Part shown: positions 38,913 through 47,204 of the stretch, in pieces
Position numbering within the stretch: the first letter of the stretch is position 1
How the letters are laid out: each line of letters opens with the position of its first letter
Source of the DNA: CAITSH01 sp945892985
Lineage (GTDB): Bacteria > Pseudomonadota > Gammaproteobacteria > Burkholderiales > SG8-39
NCBI GenBank assembly: GCA_945892985.1
Contig: CAMDDU010000013.1
Coordinates: 1 to 64,000, forward strand
Length of the DNA: 64,000 nt
Direction: 5' to 3'
Program-made: the position numbers and the translations under genes
The notes under the pieces: generated by a model
Databases searched by the model: none
Told to the model about the DNA's origin: nothing
The model's input: only the letters and a program-made list of their open reading frames with translations

Positions 38913-41473
38913 CAGGCCGATGCCTGAAAACCCGCGCCAGACCTGGCTTTGCAGTCGGATCGCGGATGAATGGCGCGGCGGATGCGCAGGGCGTTAAGCA
39001 CCACCACCAGGGAGCTCGCGGACATGCCTATGCCGGCAATCCAGGGGGTGACCCAGCCGCCGAAGGCCAGTGGCAGCACGATCAGGTTGTAGCCTAGCGC
39101 CCAGGCGAGGTTCTGGCGTATCACCGACTGCGTGCGCCGGGCGACGGCAATGCCCGCAGCCAGGTCGGTGAGCGAATCCGATAGCAGCACGGTATCGGCG
39201 CGTACCCTCGCCAGATCGGAGCCGCCGCCCATGGCAATGGAGACGTCGGCTTGCGCGAGGACCGGTGCGTCGTTGACGCCGTCGCCAATCATCGCCACGC
39301 GGGCGCCTTTGGCCTGCAGGGTTTTGACATAAGCTTGTTTGTCGGCGGGGGAGGCGGCTGCCCTGACCGCGGTGATGCCCAGGCTGGCGGCGGTGCGCCG
39401 TGCCACGGCATCGTCGTCGCCGCTGAGTAGATGTAATCGATAGCCGCGCTGGATGAGGCCGGCAATGGCCTCGGCGGCTTCCGGCCGCAGGCTGTCGCCC
39501 ACCCGGAATGCGGCAAGCCAGCCGCTTTCGTCCCCGAGCCAGACCACGGTGTCGGTGGTGTGCAGCCAAGCGATGGGCGCGACAAGCCGGTGCAGCGCGC
39601 CGACAAAATCGGCGCGCCCGAGGCGATAAACGCGGCCGTCCAGCCTTGCTTCAAGTCCGGCGCCGGGAATGTTGCTTGGGCTGTCCACCGGCGGCAGCAG
39701 GCCGTTTCCGGCAGCCTCGACCAGCGCCCGCGCCAGCGGATGTTCGGAGCTGCGCTCCATGGCTGCGGCGATGGCCAGGCAGGCGGCGCCGCTGAGCCTG
39801 TCCAGTGCAAGGGTTTCGAGCAGGTGCATTTGCCCCAGCGTCAGCGTACCGGTTTTGTCAAAAATCAGATCGCTGGCGCCGGCCAGTGATTCAATCGCGT
39901 GGCCGCGCGTGACAATCAGGTTGCGTCTGGCCATTTCGCCGGTGGCGACAGTCAGCGCAACCGGGGTCGCCAGCGACAGCGCGCACGGGCAGGTCACCAC
40001 CAGCACTGACACGGCGATCCACAGCGCACGTGATGGATCGATCTGCATCCAGACCAGCGCGGCAATGGCGGCCAGTAGCAGGATGGCGCCGACAAACCAG
40101 CCGGCGGCGCGCTGCGTGAGTTCGATCCAGCGCGGTCGCTCGCCTGATGCGCGCTCCATCAGGCTGACAATGGCGGCGAGTGCCGTGTCCTTGCCGACGC
40201 GGGTGACGCGCAGGTGCAATGCACTGCCGCTGTTGACCGATCCGCCGATCAGCGAGGCGCCGGCGGTCTTTGTCACCGGTCGGCTCTCGCCGCTGAGCAG
40301 CGCCTCGCTCAGGGTGGCGCCGGCGCTCTCGAGCACGCCATCCGCGGGTAGCGTCTCGCCCGGGCGCACCAGCAAGAGATCACCGGGCAGGAGCAGGGCG
40401 CTGGCCACCGTCTCGGTTTCATTCAGCGCGTCGGCTTTGCAACGATTGGCCGTTTCGGGCGCGAGCCGCGCCAGGTATTGCAGTGTGCTGCCGGCACGCT
40501 GGCGTGCGAGCAGCTCAAGGTAGCGACCGGAGAGCAGCAGGAAGACAAACATGCTGACCGAATCGAAATACACCGCACCAGCGGCGTTGATCGTGGCCCA
40601 TACGCTGGCCCCAAAAGCCACGGCGATACCAATGGCCACCGGCACATCCATGCCAAGGCGCATCAGGCGCAGGTCGCGCCATGCGCCGCTGAAAAACGGC
40701 GCCGCCGAGTAGGCCATCACCGGCAGGGTCAGCACCAGGCTGGCCCAGCGCATCAGTTGTTCGATGTCCGTGCTCATGCTGCCTTCTTCTGCGAGGTAGA
40801 CAGGCACCGCGTACATCATCACCTGCATCATGCCGAAGCCGGCGACAAACAGCCGCCACACCGCGCTGCGGCGTTCGCCTTTTTCGATCAGCGCGAGGCG
40901 GCCCTCCTCGTAAGGCCAGGCACGGTAGCCGATGCGTTGCACGGCCAGCAGCAGGGACGAAAGACGGGTGGCGGCGGCGTTCCAGCGCACGCGCGCGCGA
41001 TGGCTGGTGTAGTTCACCTCGACGCCGCTCACGCCTGGTGCGCGCAGCAAAGTTTGTTCGATCAGCCAGACGCAGGCGGCGCAATGGATGCCCTCGAGCA
41101 GCAGTTCGGCTTCGGGCTGTCCATCGACATCGCGAACAAAGCGCGATTGCAGCGTGGGCTCGTCGTAAAGTGAAAGATCGGGCTTGAAGCTGTCGTCGCT
41201 GTCGCCTGCGCCGCTGCGGGCCGGCAGGCTGTCGCGCAGGCGGTAATAGCCGTCGAGTCCCTGTCCGACAATGACCCGGGCGAGGGTTTCGCAGCCCGGG
41301 CAGCACAGGCTGCGCCAGGCGCCGTCAATTTCAATGCGATAGGGGCTGCCTTGCGGCACCGGCAGGCCGCAATGAAAGCAGGCCACCGTTAGCGGGGTTC
41401 CGGGTGTCGCTGCGGGCGTTATTTGGCCGGTGATTTGCAAGTGCTGAGGCCAAGGGGCACGTAAAGCGGGCAA
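38912..41473 (-). CDS. ccoI: Copper-exporting P-type ATPase for cbb3 assembly (CcoI/FixI)
   Basis: Up to 853 residues. Order: an N-terminal Cys cluster ACFHCGLPVPQGSPY...CCPGCETLARVI, a heavy-metal domain with GIHCAACVWLIEQ (near residue 130), membrane helices, the TGE-like SGESRPV loop, the transport motif VTCPCALSLATPVAL (near 495), the phosphorylation site DKTGTLTLG (near 540) and the GDGVNDAPVLAQADVSIAMG hinge. CcoI exports copper for CuB of CcoN. The ATG at 41473 overlaps the upstream DUF2892 gene by 55 bp and gives a non-conserved lead of about 28 residues; a GTG at 41386 just before the Cys cluster is an alternative start. Followed directly by ccoS. Confidence 0.95.
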   Translation of the reverse strand: MPALRAPWPQHLQITGQITPAATPGTPLTVACFHCGLPVPQGSPYRIEIDGAWRSLCCPGCETLARVIVGQGLDGYYRLRDSLPARSGAGDSDDSFKPDLSLYDEPTLQSRFVRDVDGQPEAELLLEGIHCAACVWLIEQTLLRAPGVSGVEVNYTSHRARVRWNAAATRLSSLLLAVQRIGYRAWPYEEGRLALIEKGERRSAVWRLFVAGFGMMQVMMYAVPVYLAEEGSMSTDIEQLMRWASLVLTLPVMAYSAAPFFSGAWRDLRLMRLGMDVPVAIGIAVAFGASVWATINAAGAVYFDSVSMFVFLLLSGRYLELLARQRAGSTLQYLARLAPETANRCKADALNETETVASALLLPGDLLLVRPGETLPADGVLESAGATLSEALLSGESRPVTKTAGASLIGGSVNSGSALHLRVTRVGKDTALAAIVSLMERASGERPRWIELTQRAAGWFVGAILLLAAIAALVWMQIDPSRALWIAVSVLVVTCPCALSLATPVALTVATGEMARRNLIVTRGHAIESLAGASDLIFDKTGTLTLGQMHLLETLALDRLSGAACLAIAAAMERSSEHPLARALVEAAGNGLLPPVDSPSNIPGAGLEARLDGRVYRLGRADFVGALHRLVAPIAWLHTTDTVVWLGDESGWLAAFRVGDSLRPEAAEAIAGLIQRGYRLHLLSGDDDAVARRTAASLGITAVRAAASPADKQAYVKTLQAKGARVAMIGDGVNDAPVLAQADVSIAMGGGSDLARVRADTVLLSDSLTDLAAGIAVARRTQSVIRQNLAWALGYNLIVLPLAFGGWVTPWIAGIGMSASSLVVVLNALRIRRAIHPRSDCKARSGAGFQASA

Positions 41474-41622
41474 AAGCGCATGAAGCCGGTGGCCACCGGG
41501 ATCAAACCGAGCAGGCCGAACCAGCGCGCGCTGCCCGGAAGGAATAGGTAAAGGAGGGTCATGACGAGCAGGCCACCGACGATGCGGATGCTGCGGTCGA
41601 TATTGCCGATGTTGGTTTTCAT
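41419..41622 (-). CDS. DUF2892 (YgaP-type transmembrane) small protein
   Basis: 67 residues from the ATG at 41622 (MKTNIGNIDRSIRIVGGLLVM), which is the conserved start of the DUF2892 family. An open frame to 41721 adds a tail with no homology. Two short hydrophobic helices surround a GSARWFGLLGLIPVATGFMRFCPLYVPLG segment; the FCPLY motif is typical. These proteins often stand alone next to sulfur or oxygen-responsive genes. An Fnr box lies 86-99 bp upstream, and ccoI follows with an overlap, so it heads a DUF2892-ccoI-ccoS unit. Confidence 0.85.
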   Translation of the reverse strand: MKTNIGNIDRSIRIVGGLLVMTLLYLFLPGSARWFGLLGLIPVATGFMRFCPLYVPLGLSTCKSPAK

Positions 41623-41704
41623 TTTTGCCTCCGATATTTCTGCCAAGGGTGGTCTGGCTGCTTTGAGCAGGGGTGTGTCAATGATAGAAGGTCTCGTCGC
41701 CAGG

Positions 41705-43147
41705 CTATTGACCTGGGTCAATCAAGCGGGCGGGGCCGGCTGGCATCGCGCTGGGCTGCGGTGAGGTCCGTTGGCCAGGCGCTCCAATATCCAAAGCAAC
41801 CGTCTCGAGGTAATCGGGTACTTCACACGGCCAGCCCAGGTCTTTCTCGATTCTCTGACGCAAGGCGTCCGCCGGCCCCGGTTCGCCGTGGGTGATGAAG
41901 GTGCGCCGCGGCGGTGTCTCAAAGCCGTGCAGCCAGCCGATGATTTCATTGCAATCGGCATGTGCGGAGAGGTTGTTGATGATCGCCACCTCGGCGCGAA
42001 CCGGCACCATTTCGCCGTGAATCTTGACCGCCGCTTCGCCGGCAAGGATGCGCGCGCCGCGCGTGCCCCCGGCCTGGTGCCCGGTGAACAGGATGGTATT
42101 GCGCGCATCGGGAGCGAAGGCCGTCAGATGATGGGTGACGCGTCCGCCCGTGGCCATGCCGCTGCCGGCGATGATGATCATAGGGCCTTTGCGCCGGTTT
42201 AGGGCCTTCGATTCCTCGGGAGTATTGACGATTTTTGCCGCACGGCACATCGCTTCGCAATCGACCGGACCGAGTCGGTGTTCCTTGCGATGTGTCATGA
42301 AAAGATGTGTTGCATTGGTGGCCATGGGACTGTTGAGATAGACCGGCGTGTCGGCGATCTTGCCGGTGGCCTTGAGTTGATGGATATAGTGCAGCAAGCT
42401 TTGTGTGCGGCCGACGGCAAACGCCGGGATGATCACCACGCCCTTGCGCGCGACCGTGCGGTTGATGATCGTCGCCAACTTGATGCGCGGGTCTTCGGGC
42501 TCATGGCTGCGGTCGCCATAGGTTGATTCGATGACAAGATAATCAGTGCTGGCGATGCGCATCGGCGCGTGCATCACCGCATCGTCGGGGCGGCCAAGGT
42601 CGCCGGAAAACAAGACCGAGTCGCCGCCGGCGGTAATGCGCACAAAGGCCGAGCCGAGCAAATGCCCGGAAGGATGCAGTTGCGCGCTTATGTCCTGCCC
42701 AAGATCGATCGCCCGTTCGTAGTCGTGCGCCATGAATTGCTTGAGACTGCGCATCGCGTCCTGCTCGGTGTAAAGGGGTAGCGCAGGTTTGTGGCGCGAG
42801 AAGTCGTGGCGGTTGGCATAGTTGGCTTCCTCCTCCTGCAGGCGCGCGCTGTCCGGAAGCAGGATGCCGCACAGGTCGCGTGTCGCGGCGGTGCAATGAA
42901 TGCGACCGCGAAAACCATTGCGCACCAGCAGCGGCAGGTAACCGCTATGGTCGATGTGGGCGTGTGTGAGGATCACGGCGTCTATGTCGGCCGGGTCTAC
43001 CGGCAGCGGCGACCAGTTGCGCAGGCGCAATTGTTTGTAGCCTTGGAACAGGCCGCAGTCGATAAGGATTTTACGGCTACCGTGCTGTAGCAGATATTTT
43101 GATCCGGACACCGTTCCAGTTGCACCGAGAAATTGCAGTTTCATCAT
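41705..43147 (-). CDS. Beta-CASP metallo-beta-lactamase-fold RNA-processing-type hydrolase
   Basis: 480 residues. The zinc motif THAHIDHSGYLP (His62, His64, Asp66, His67) is followed by GSAFVRI...LFSGDLGRPDD and ESTYGDRSHE. The beta-CASP part has PAFAVGRTQSLLHYI, GSGMATGGRVTHHL, TGHQAGGTRGARIL and ends NLSAHADCNEIIGWL...FITHGEP. The domain set matches the archaeal/bacterial CPSF-like group (COG1236), generally assigned to RNA cleavage. Bacterial copies are frequent next to low-oxygen or Usp genes; its role here is unproven. It precedes the DUF2892 gene on the same strand, whose Fnr box overlaps the last codons of this gene. Confidence 0.9.
   Translation of the reverse strand: MMKLQFLGATGTVSGSKYLLQHGSRKILIDCGLFQGYKQLRLRNWSPLPVDPADIDAVILTHAHIDHSGYLPLLVRNGFRGRIHCTAATRDLCGILLPDSARLQEEEANYANRHDFSRHKPALPLYTEQDAMRSLKQFMAHDYERAIDLGQDISAQLHPSGHLLGSAFVRITAGGDSVLFSGDLGRPDDAVMHAPMRIASTDYLVIESTYGDRSHEPEDPRIKLATIINRTVARKGVVIIPAFAVGRTQSLLHYIHQLKATGKIADTPVYLNSPMATNATHLFMTHRKEHRLGPVDCEAMCRAAKIVNTPEESKALNRRKGPMIIIAGSGMATGGRVTHHLTAFAPDARNTILFTGHQAGGTRGARILAGEAAVKIHGEMVPVRAEVAIINNLSAHADCNEIIGWLHGFETPPRRTFITHGEPGPADALRQRIEKDLGWPCEVPDYLETVALDIGAPGQRTSPQPSAMPAGPARLIDPGQ
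41708..41721 (-). promoter_or_regulatory. Fnr box upstream of the DUF2892-ccoI unit
   Basis: TTGACCTGGGTCAA is a perfect palindrome of the TTGAC-N4-GTCAA form. It lies 86-99 bp upstream of the DUF2892 ATG, inside the 3' end of the metallohydrolase gene. Confidence 0.82.
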
Positions 43148-43469
43148 GGCTCCGATTATTTTTTAGCGCTTGTATTCTTTTGTTCTTTTGTTCTTTGGTT
43201 TTGCGGTTCTTGGTTCTTCAGCCCGATGCTTCAGCTCGATGTTCCAGCATGAGCCCTTGTCGTATTTTTTAAGTTTATCCGCACTGCAAAATTCGGCTTT
43301 GCGCTGGGTCAATTGCGCAGGAATTTCTGCCTGTCGTGTGTCGGTAATCGACTCGAAACCGTCGCCAGTCGTGGCTTTCCGGTAGGTGTGTGATTATTTG
43401 TCTGACTTCTGACTTCTGACTTCTGACTCCTGACCCCAGACTTTCGGCCGCGGATCGCGCCGGTGGCGT
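43148..43469. other. 322-bp intergenic region with a 7-bp tandem repeat
   Basis: No protein-like frame. At 43401-43435 the unit TCTGACT occurs four times and then a variant CCTGACC. A weak Fnr-like sequence (TTGCG-N4-GTCAA) occurs near 43299-43312, and long T-rich stretches lie directly upstream of the metallohydrolase start, whose promoter must be here. Confidence 0.6.
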
Positions 43470-43838
43470 TCAGTTGCGGTAAAAAACCGCAATCGCGACC
43501 ATCCCGGCGAATACCGCCTGCGCTGCAACCCAGGCCGCGGCGCGCAGTGTGCGCGACAGGCCCGGTCTTAGCGCCAGCATGCCCAGTGCGATATACAGCA
43601 GCAGTCCGGCCAGTTTGGCGCTAAGCCAGTCGTGCGTGACCGGGTATTGATGCGTCAGTAGCGCCATCCAAACGCCGGAGACGAGCAGGAGCGTGTCGTT
43701 GACATGCGGAGCGATGCGTACGCAGCGGTTTTGTAGCAGCGACGAAGCACACAGCATCCAGATGCCGCGCGTGAAAAACATCGCCCATGACAGCGCCGCG
43801 GCACTGATGTGCACCATCTTGATGGTGGCGAAGTCCAC
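43470..43838 (-). CDS. SirB2-like small membrane protein
   Basis: 122 residues, four hydrophobic helices, with the SirB family features MDFATIKMVHISAAALSWAMFFTRGIWML at the start, RIAPHVNDTLLLVSGVWMAL in the middle and KLAGLLLYIALGMLAL near the end. SirB2 members were named as up-regulators of invasion genes in Salmonella, but in environmental bacteria the role is unknown; the conserved His residues in VHIS and PHVND could bind haem. It follows NnrS by 21 bp on the same strand, so it is likely cotranscribed under the NnrS Fnr box. Confidence 0.83.
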   Translation of the reverse strand: MDFATIKMVHISAAALSWAMFFTRGIWMLCASSLLQNRCVRIAPHVNDTLLLVSGVWMALLTHQYPVTHDWLSAKLAGLLLYIALGMLALRPGLSRTLRAAAWVAAQAVFAGMVAIAVFYRN

Positions 43839-43859
43839 TAAGGTGGGGGCAGTGCTGCT

Positions 43860-45095
43860 TTAACCGTCAAGCCCGTCAAGGCGCGGACCTAGCAGTACCG
43901 GCCAGAAGCGGATGGTGAACAGCGCAAACGCAAGACTCCAGAATATGCCCGATGCGATCGCCGCATGCAGGTACTGCCCCGGCGCGGCCAGCGGAACAAA
44001 CACGCGCACCAGTACGGCAAGTTGCAACAGCAGGTAGGCGGCGGTTTCCAGTTTGCCGGGCTCCAGGCGCAGGCCGCTGTGGCCACGGGCTGTGCGCGTC
44101 ATCATGCCCAGGGTAAGTCCTCCCACCGCACCTATGGTGAACGCGTGAGTGGCGAGCGAGGCTGGCAGCAGGTCGATTGACGATAGTGCGCGCAACAGCA
44201 GGCTGATCACGATCCACGCATAGGACGCGTGCAGTATCCATACCAGCGGTCGGCCAAGCGTGCGCCAGGGCTGCCATAGCGCGAGTCTTGCGCAATGGGC
44301 GGTGGCGGCGATGGCTGCGACTGCGCCTGTCACGGACAGCGGTGCATCTAGGGCATCGGCGGCGAGCAGCGCCAGTACGCTGGCGAGGCTGGCGCGCTCG
44401 AGCCAGGGTAGGCGCTCCGGCCTGGCGCCGGGCACGCCATTGGCGGTGAACATCGGGATCACGCGGCCGCCCATCACCACCATGCTGAACAGCAGCAGAT
44501 CTAGCCCGGTTTGTAGTGCGCGCGGTGCGGTCAGTGCGATGAGGCCGGCCATGGCGAGGTGAAAGCACAGGTTGGCGGCACCCAGCGCCAGTAGCAGCGC
44601 AATGAAAAAATAGTTGCGCCGATTGCGCGCGGCGAGCAGTGGGCGCCCGAGACCTGCGGCGGCGGCGATTGCGAATGCGCTGTCGGCAAGCGCAGCCGGC
44701 AGGGGCCAGGAGGTCAGCACCAGTATCCGCGCCGCCAACCACAGGCCGACGACCAGCACCAGCGTACTGCGGCTTGGTGTGGGCTGGCCGCTCCAGTTGC
44801 GTCCGGCCGTGAATAAAAAACCGACGATCACGGCAAAGGCGTAGCCGAAAATCATTTCGTGGGCGTGCCAGAACGGCCCCCGCAGCGGGGTACTGCCGCC
44901 GGTCCAGTCGGCGAGTTGCGCAGTCCACAAAGCAATGCTGAGTGTTGCGAGCACGCCGGCCAAAAGGTAAAACGGCCGGAAGCTGATTGCCCAGAAGGGG
45001 TGTCCGGTGGCGTGTCCGCGCTGCCCCGGTGCCGGCAGGACCGATGATCCGGGCGCGCCTGGTTTCGGTAATATGCGCAGCGCGGGTAGATCCAT
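43860..45095 (-). CDS. nnrS: NnrS family haem- and copper-containing membrane protein
   Basis: 411 residues with about twelve hydrophobic helices. Family motifs: HPFWAISFRPFYLLAGVLATLSI, GPFWHAHEMIFGYAFAVIVGFLFTAGRNWSGQPTPS, GGRVIPMFTANGVPG and THAFTIGAVGGLTLGMMTRTARGHSG. NnrS proteins bind haem and copper and protect against nitric-oxide-linked stress during denitrification. A Fnr box lies 70-83 bp upstream. No nir/nor genes occur in this window, so its partner enzymes must be elsewhere. Confidence 0.93.
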   Translation of the reverse strand: MDLPALRILPKPGAPGSSVLPAPGQRGHATGHPFWAISFRPFYLLAGVLATLSIALWTAQLADWTGGSTPLRGPFWHAHEMIFGYAFAVIVGFLFTAGRNWSGQPTPSRSTLVLVVGLWLAARILVLTSWPLPAALADSAFAIAAAAGLGRPLLAARNRRNYFFIALLLALGAANLCFHLAMAGLIALTAPRALQTGLDLLLFSMVVMGGRVIPMFTANGVPGARPERLPWLERASLASVLALLAADALDAPLSVTGAVAAIAATAHCARLALWQPWRTLGRPLVWILHASYAWIVISLLLRALSSIDLLPASLATHAFTIGAVGGLTLGMMTRTARGHSGLRLEPGKLETAAYLLLQLAVLVRVFVPLAAPGQYLHAAIASGIFWSLAFALFTIRFWPVLLGPRLDGLDG

Positions 45096-45164
45096 GCGGA
45101 TATTTTTTCTTCTAATGATGACGTGTAAGCGGTGAAAAGTTACGCCTCCAAGCGCGGTGTCAGC

Positions 45165-45178
45165 TTGACTCAGGTCAA
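45165..45178 (-). promoter_or_regulatory. Fnr box upstream of nnrS
   Basis: TTGACTCAGGTCAA is a near-perfect palindrome TTGAC-N4-GTCAA. Its centre is about 76 bp upstream of the nnrS ATG and it lies between nnrS and the boxB terminator. Confidence 0.83.
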
Positions 45179-45203
45179 ATCCGGGTTAAATGTGGGGAAA
45201 TAA

Positions 45204-45229
45204 AAAAGCCCTATTTATATAGGGCTTTT
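45204..45229 (-). terminator. Terminator at the end of the box operon
   Basis: AAAAGCCCTAT/ATAGGGCTTTT forms an 11-bp stem with a 4-nt loop, followed on the minus strand by a run of T. It lies 20 bp after the boxB stop and separates the box operon from nnrS. Confidence 0.92.
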
Positions 45230-45248
45230 CGGGGAGGGCTTGAAGGGC

Positions 45249-46658
45249 TTAGTTCAGGCGAACATACTCATAGTCGACCGCGAGGTTGTTGATGCCCCGA
45301 TCCGGCGGGGCCACCCAACCTGCCATTTTTCCCGGTTCGGTGACCCTTTGCATCAGGCTTTTAACATGGGTACGGTCGGCATCAGTAGGGATCCAGTCAA
45401 GGATGCTCTTGTCGAATTCCTCGCGGCTGATGAGCCGGCCATCCGGGCTTGTCGGCACGCCTGCCCAGATGCCGATACCGCGGCGAAAACGTGTCGAGGG
45501 CAGCGTTAGCGCCAGGTCGTAGCCGGCACGCTTGATCTGCATGTTCCAGCGCTTCACGCCGATTTCGCAGTCCTTCACGTAGGCGATGCGCGTCACTTCA
45601 TTCATGGCGTTGCGCATGGCCACCGTCTCCTTGCCCTTGGGGCCGTCCAGCTCGAAGCTCGCATCGGTGCAAATGTGATCGGTGTAATTGGCTTCGTCCG
45701 GCCGGCCCTTGATACCGCTGGCAAACGAGGTCGCGGCGTTGGATGAAACCTCGGAGCCAAACAGGTCGAGCGAGGAGGTGAACCAGAAGTTGAGGTATTT
45801 TTGCAGCAGCGGCAGGTCGACCACGCCGGCGCGGCGCAGGGCGGCCGGGTCGTCGGTGCCCAGTTCCTTCATCACTTCAAGGGTGCGCCTGACGACGCGG
45901 CCGATGCCGGTCTCGCCGACGAACATGTGGTGCGCCTCTTCGGTGAGCATGAAGCGGCAGGTGCGCGACAGCGGATCAAAGGCCGACTCGGCGAGGCTCT
46001 TCAACTGGAACTTGCCGTCGCGGTCGGTGAAATAGGTGAAGCAGTAAAACGACAGCCAGTCGGAGATCGGCTCGTTGAAGGTGCCGAGGATGCGCGGCTT
46101 GTCAAGGTCACCCGAATGGCGCATGAGCAATTCCTCGGCTTCCTCGCGGCCGTCGCGGCCGAAGTAGGCGTGTAACAGATAGACCATGGCCCACAGGTGG
46201 CGGCCTTCCTCGACGTTGACCTGAAAAAGGTTGCGCAGGTCATAGAGGGAGGGGCAGGTGTGTCCGAGCAGGTGTTGCTGCTCGACCGAGGCCGGTTCGG
46301 TGTCCCCTTGCGTGACGATGATGCGGCGAAACTGTGAGCGGTATTCGCCCGGCACCTGCTGCCAGACCGGTTTGCCGAACGAATCGCCGAATCCGATGCT
46401 GCGATTCTCGACCTGGTCGGCAAGAAAAATACCCCAACGATAATCGGGCATTTTCACCGCGCCATACTGCGCCCAGCCCTCGGCATCGACGCCGACGGCG
46501 GTGCGCAGGTACACATCCGATGAGGCGAAATCATGCGGCCCCATGTCGCGCCACCAGTCGAGGAAGGCCGGTTGCCAGTGCTCGAGTGCCCTCTGCAGAG
46601 TTTTGTCGTTCGACAGGTTTACGTTGTTCGGGATGCGCTCAGAATAGTTTATTGACAT
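45249..46658 (-). CDS. boxB: Benzoyl-CoA 2,3-epoxidase, oxygenase subunit BoxB
   Basis: 469 residues, the length of known BoxB. It starts MSINYSERIPNNVNLSNDKTL and contains LEHWQPAFLDWWRDMGP, the diiron-type motifs EEGRHLWAMVYLLHAYFGRDGREEAEELL and EEAHHMFVGETGIGRVV (Glu/His ligands), and ends NNLAVDYEYVRLN. BoxB with the reductase BoxA epoxidises benzoyl-CoA using oxygen. boxA is not in this window. It is the last gene of the boxR-boxC-boxB unit, ends at a strong terminator, and is preceded by a short ORF that repeats its first 15 residues. Confidence 0.97.
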   Translation of the reverse strand: MSINYSERIPNNVNLSNDKTLQRALEHWQPAFLDWWRDMGPHDFASSDVYLRTAVGVDAEGWAQYGAVKMPDYRWGIFLADQVENRSIGFGDSFGKPVWQQVPGEYRSQFRRIIVTQGDTEPASVEQQHLLGHTCPSLYDLRNLFQVNVEEGRHLWAMVYLLHAYFGRDGREEAEELLMRHSGDLDKPRILGTFNEPISDWLSFYCFTYFTDRDGKFQLKSLAESAFDPLSRTCRFMLTEEAHHMFVGETGIGRVVRRTLEVMKELGTDDPAALRRAGVVDLPLLQKYLNFWFTSSLDLFGSEVSSNAATSFASGIKGRPDEANYTDHICTDASFELDGPKGKETVAMRNAMNEVTRIAYVKDCEIGVKRWNMQIKRAGYDLALTLPSTRFRRGIGIWAGVPTSPDGRLISREEFDKSILDWIPTDADRTHVKSLMQRVTEPGKMAGWVAPPDRGINNLAVDYEYVRLN

Positions 46659-46676
46659 GGTGTTCTCGCGATTCCG

Positions 46677-46793
46677 TTATTTCAAACCGATGTGGGGCAT
46701 ATACAAGGGGGCGTCGCCCTGGGCGTTGCCCCCGTGTTCGTTTAGGCCGAGGTTGATGTTGTTGGGGATTTTTTCGCTGTAGTTGATGGACAT
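46677..46793 (-). CDS. 38-residue ORF repeating the BoxB N-terminus
   Basis: The ATG at 46793 reads MSINYSEKIPNNINLGLNEH and then GGNAQGDAPLYMPHIGLK before a TAA at 46677-46679, 18 bp before the boxB ATG. The first 15 residues differ from BoxB only at Arg/Lys 8 and Val/Ile 13, yet the codons differ at most synonymous positions (for example Ser TCT versus AGC). AAGGG lies about 8 nt before the ATG. It may be the remnant of an older boxB copy cut by a deletion, or a small peptide of its own. After residue 15 the sequence is unrelated to BoxB. Confidence 0.6.
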   Translation of the reverse strand: MSINYSEKIPNNINLGLNEHGGNAQGDAPLYMPHIGLK

Positions 46794-46806
46794 CGTGTAG
46801 CCCTTG

Positions 46807-46837
46807 GTGAAGGAGTGAATGAGTGAAGGCGTGAAAG
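46807..46837. repeat. Left flank of the four-helix-bundle gene: inverted-repeat arm
   Basis: A run of GTGAAGG/GTGAATG units (TGAAGGAGTGAATGAGTGAAGG). Its 15-nt core GTGAATGAGTGAAGG at 46815-46829 is the exact reverse complement of 47214-47228 on the other side of the four-helix-bundle gene. Confidence 0.85.
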
Positions 46838-46850
46838 GGCAATGCCCTGT

Positions 46851-47204
46851 TCAGAGTTTCCGCTTGAGTGAGGTGCTGAGGCCCATTAGGATTGCTGCGA
46901 CCTCGTCAGTTGCCTTGCTAAGCGCGTCGTCCTTGAGATAGCCGAGACGACGGGCGATTTCAATGTGTGTGTCTAACTCGGAGAGGGATGCAGAAGCAAT
47001 ATTTACGAAATGCACCAACTCTTTGGTGCCGCCGCGGGCGGCACCTTCAGCAATGTTGGCCGGTACCGAAACCGCAGCACGCCGCATCTGCCCTGTAAGC
47101 CCAAACATCTCTTCTTTGGGAAAAGATTTGGTGGCTGCGTAAACAGCCTCTACCAGATCGACGGACTTTTGCCAGGCCGCCAATGACCGATGAGCACGTT
47201 TCAC
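46851..47204 (-). CDS. Four-helix-bundle protein (S23/23S-rRNA-IVP family) inserted in the box operon
   Basis: 117 residues: HRSLAAWQKSVDLVEAVYAATKSFPKEEMFGLTGQMRRAAVSVPANIAEGAARGGTKELVHFVNIASASLSELDTHIEIARRLGYL. This is the full consensus of the four-helix-bundle/S23 family (W-x-K-x-x-x-L, FGLTxQxRRAAVSVPxNIAEG, SxxELxTHIxIA). These proteins are found within ribosomal intervening sequences and as scattered single genes; their function is unclear. Here it lies between boxC and boxB, edged by inverted repeats, which looks like a small inserted cassette rather than a pathway gene. Confidence 0.93.
   Translation of the reverse strand: MKRAHRSLAAWQKSVDLVEAVYAATKSFPKEEMFGLTGQMRRAAVSVPANIAEGAARGGTKELVHFVNIASASLSELDTHIEIARRLGYLKDDALSKATDEVAAILMGLSTSLKRKL

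Noticed and set aside
43299..43312. TTGCG-N4-GTCAA upstream of the metallohydrolase as a fifth Fnr box
   Set aside because: One half-site has lost the TTGAT/C core and the distance to the start codon (about 150 bp) is large; the four accepted boxes are much closer to consensus.
43170..43385. 71-residue plus-strand open frame in the gap before the metallohydrolase
   Set aside because: No ribosome site, no domain-like pattern, and it lies in low-complexity T-rich DNA.
43401..43435. TCTGACT repeats as a CRISPR-like array
   Set aside because: Units are 7 bp with no spacers and no cas genes are in the window.
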